In this document: positions 5,248 to 6,096 of the stretch, piece after piece
Layout of the letters: the number at the start of each line of letters is the position of its first letter
How positions within the stretch are numbered: position 1 is the first letter of the stretch
Origin: Rickettsia typhi
Lineage (GTDB): Bacteria > Pseudomonadota > Alphaproteobacteria > Rickettsiales > Rickettsiaceae
Length of the DNA stretch: 6,096 bases
Assembly: GCA_945875975.1 (NCBI GenBank)
Contig: CAMCMD010000048.1
Coordinates: forward strand, 1 to 6,096
Reading direction: 5' to 3'
The notes under the pieces: model-generated
Told to the model about the DNA's origin: nothing
Seen by the model: only the letters and a program-made list of their open reading frames with translations
The model's database searches: none
Made by a program: the position numbers and the translations under genes

Positions 5248-6032
5248 AAAGCTGGACAAAAATCTTAAAGAGCAAGTTATATCTAAAGGCAAAGCTGTTC
5301 TTATCGGTAAAATTACTGCTTATTACCTTCGCTTGCTTTTCTTACGCTTATGCAAATACCGAATTTACTTTTAATCCTAAAAATAGAATAGAAACGGTAA
5401 TAGGTGCAAACGAGCTGAACAGGATAGGGGTAGTAGGCGGTGAAATCATCGAAGTAATAGGTGATGAGAATAAGTACGCTCTTTACTGGAGCGGTGATTG
5501 GCGCAACTTGTTTATTAAACCCAAAGCGGAAGTAGGCGAGACTATCGAGCTAAGCTTAATAATGCCCCACGGCGGAGCGCAAGATATGAGATTTACCGTG
5601 GGCGATACTTCTGCTCAAACAATATTCATTAATTTAGGTAGCGAGCTAAAACCCACTTCGCACGCCAAAGGTTTTATACCGCTTGTAAACGAACCGCTTA
5701 AATCTGAAATAGCTTCGATGATGAGAGCAATGATCGAGGGTGAAAAAAGCAAGTATTATGTTACAAGTAGCAAGCGTACTTTACAAAAAACTAAAGAGCG
5801 TCTTGTTACCCAAAATGTCGCTTATAGATATCGCAATTTATGCGGAGCGGTGCTATCGGTAAAAAATCTTACCTCTAAACCTTTAGAGTTACTTGAACTT
5901 GATTTTACTAATCTTTTTAAAAATACTTTAGCGATTAATCTCGGCTCGTATAACGGTAATGCGTTAAATGTAATAAAGCCACGAGCAACAATGCAAGTAT
6001 TCATTATTACGAGAGAAATAAAGCATGATTGA
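5244..6032 (+). CDS. traK: conjugative transfer protein TraK (secretin-like core component)
   Basis: The 262-residue product fits F TraK (about 240), the periplasmic, secretin-like protein that with TraB and lipoprotein TraV forms the envelope-spanning core of the type IV channel (VirB9 equivalent). It begins with a long, very basic n-region and a hydrophobic core (KAKLFLSVKLLLITFACF, 15-32) and has a likely cleavage site after AYA (37). The mature part is beta-rich. It contains ELNRIGVVGGEI (57-68), a pattern typical of TraK N-terminal domains, and later a stretch of short strands near 190-255. The start is the ATG overlapping the traE stop by 4 bp. The first basic segment is about 10 residues longer than a typical signal peptide, but no internal ATG offers an alternative. 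The end overlaps traB by 8 bp. No damage is visible. Confidence 0.8.
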   Translation: MKSWTKILKSKLYLKAKLFLSVKLLLITFACFSYAYANTEFTFNPKNRIETVIGANELNRIGVVGGEIIEVIGDENKYALYWSGDWRNLFIKPKAEVGETIELSLIMPHGGAQDMRFTVGDTSAQTIFINLGSELKPTSHAKGFIPLVNEPLKSEIASMMRAMIEGEKSKYYVTSSKRTLQKTKERLVTQNVAYRYRNLCGAVLSVKNLTSKPLELLELDFTNLFKNTLAINLGSYNGNALNVIKPRATMQVFIITREIKHD

Positions 6033-6096
6033 TAAATTAAAAAATATTTGGCAGAAAATTAGTAATTTTAAGCGGGGGCAACTCGGGTTATCGCAA
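6025..6096 (+). CDS. traB: TraB N-terminus (partial, runs off the window)
   Basis: An ATG overlapping the end of traK by 8 bp opens a frame that stays open for 24 codons to the last base. The visible residues (MIDKLKNIWQKISNFK and on) form a basic, amphipathic cytoplasmic tail of the sort that precedes the membrane anchor of VirB10/TraB proteins. The identity comes mainly from position, because traB follows traK in F-type operons. TraB would bridge the inner and outer membranes through the TraK-TraV ring. Confidence 0.65.
   Translation, partial: MIDKLKNIWQKISNFKRGQLGLSQ

Larger units (their letters stand above)
4021..6096 (+). mobile_element. part of an F-type conjugative element (RAGE-like tra cluster)
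   Basis: Five consecutive genes follow the F-plasmid order traA, traL, traE, traK, traB, with gaps or overlaps of 2, 61, -4 and -8 bp. This order is characteristic of the F-type (MPF-F) type IV secretion systems carried by Rickettsiales integrative elements. The cluster begins after IS-derived DNA and continues past the right edge. Integrase, relaxase, coupling protein and attachment sites are not in view, so integrative element versus plasmid cannot be decided. Confidence 0.7.

Noticed and set aside
1..6096. CRISPR array, tRNA, rRNA or phage-defence system
   Set aside because: No regularly spaced repeats, cloverleaf or defence-family motifs are visible. The content is accounted for by IS66 and tra genes.

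Overview
The window is AT-rich and looks like a piece of accessory genome from an alphaproteobacterial intracellular symbiont. The most likely group is the Rickettsiales (Rickettsia, Megaira or Orientia type). Two things support this: an F-type conjugation gene cluster in the order traA-traL-traE-traK-traB, as in Rickettsiales integrative elements (RAGE), and dense insertion-sequence debris beside it. The taxon is inferred from gene content and style, because no chromosomal marker gene is present.

Left part (1 to about 2650): an IS66-family element with an unusual layout. A large DDE transposase gene (tnpC, + strand) ends 20 bp from the end of a tnpA-tnpB pair on the - strand, so the three genes meet tail to tail. 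In the usual IS66 layout they run tnpA-tnpB-tnpC in one direction. The first 200 bp hold the N-terminal coding sequence of tnpC broken over two reading frames. The left end of the element is not in the window.

Middle part (about 2651 to 3815): a second, different IS66-type element on the - strand, of the kind that usually has only a transposase gene. Its transposase is cut off at the C-terminus where the first element begins, so it has lost the catalytic glutamate. Its upstream end is visible as a GTAAGC terminus at 3815. The simplest history is that the second element inserted next to the tra genes and the first element then inserted into it.

Right part (3816 to 6096): about 220 bp without a convincing gene, then five tightly packed conjugation genes on the + strand: a pilin-like traA with no good start codon, traL, traE, traK and the first 24 codons of traB. 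They would build the pilus subunit, its assembly proteins and the envelope-spanning core of a type IV secretion channel. The window stops inside this operon.

The most interesting signals are regulatory and architectural. They are the convergent IS66 layout, a hairpin that overlaps both the probable -10 box and the Shine-Dalgarno sequence of tnpA (resembling the read-through protection of IS10 and IS50), and the missing start signals of the pilin gene.
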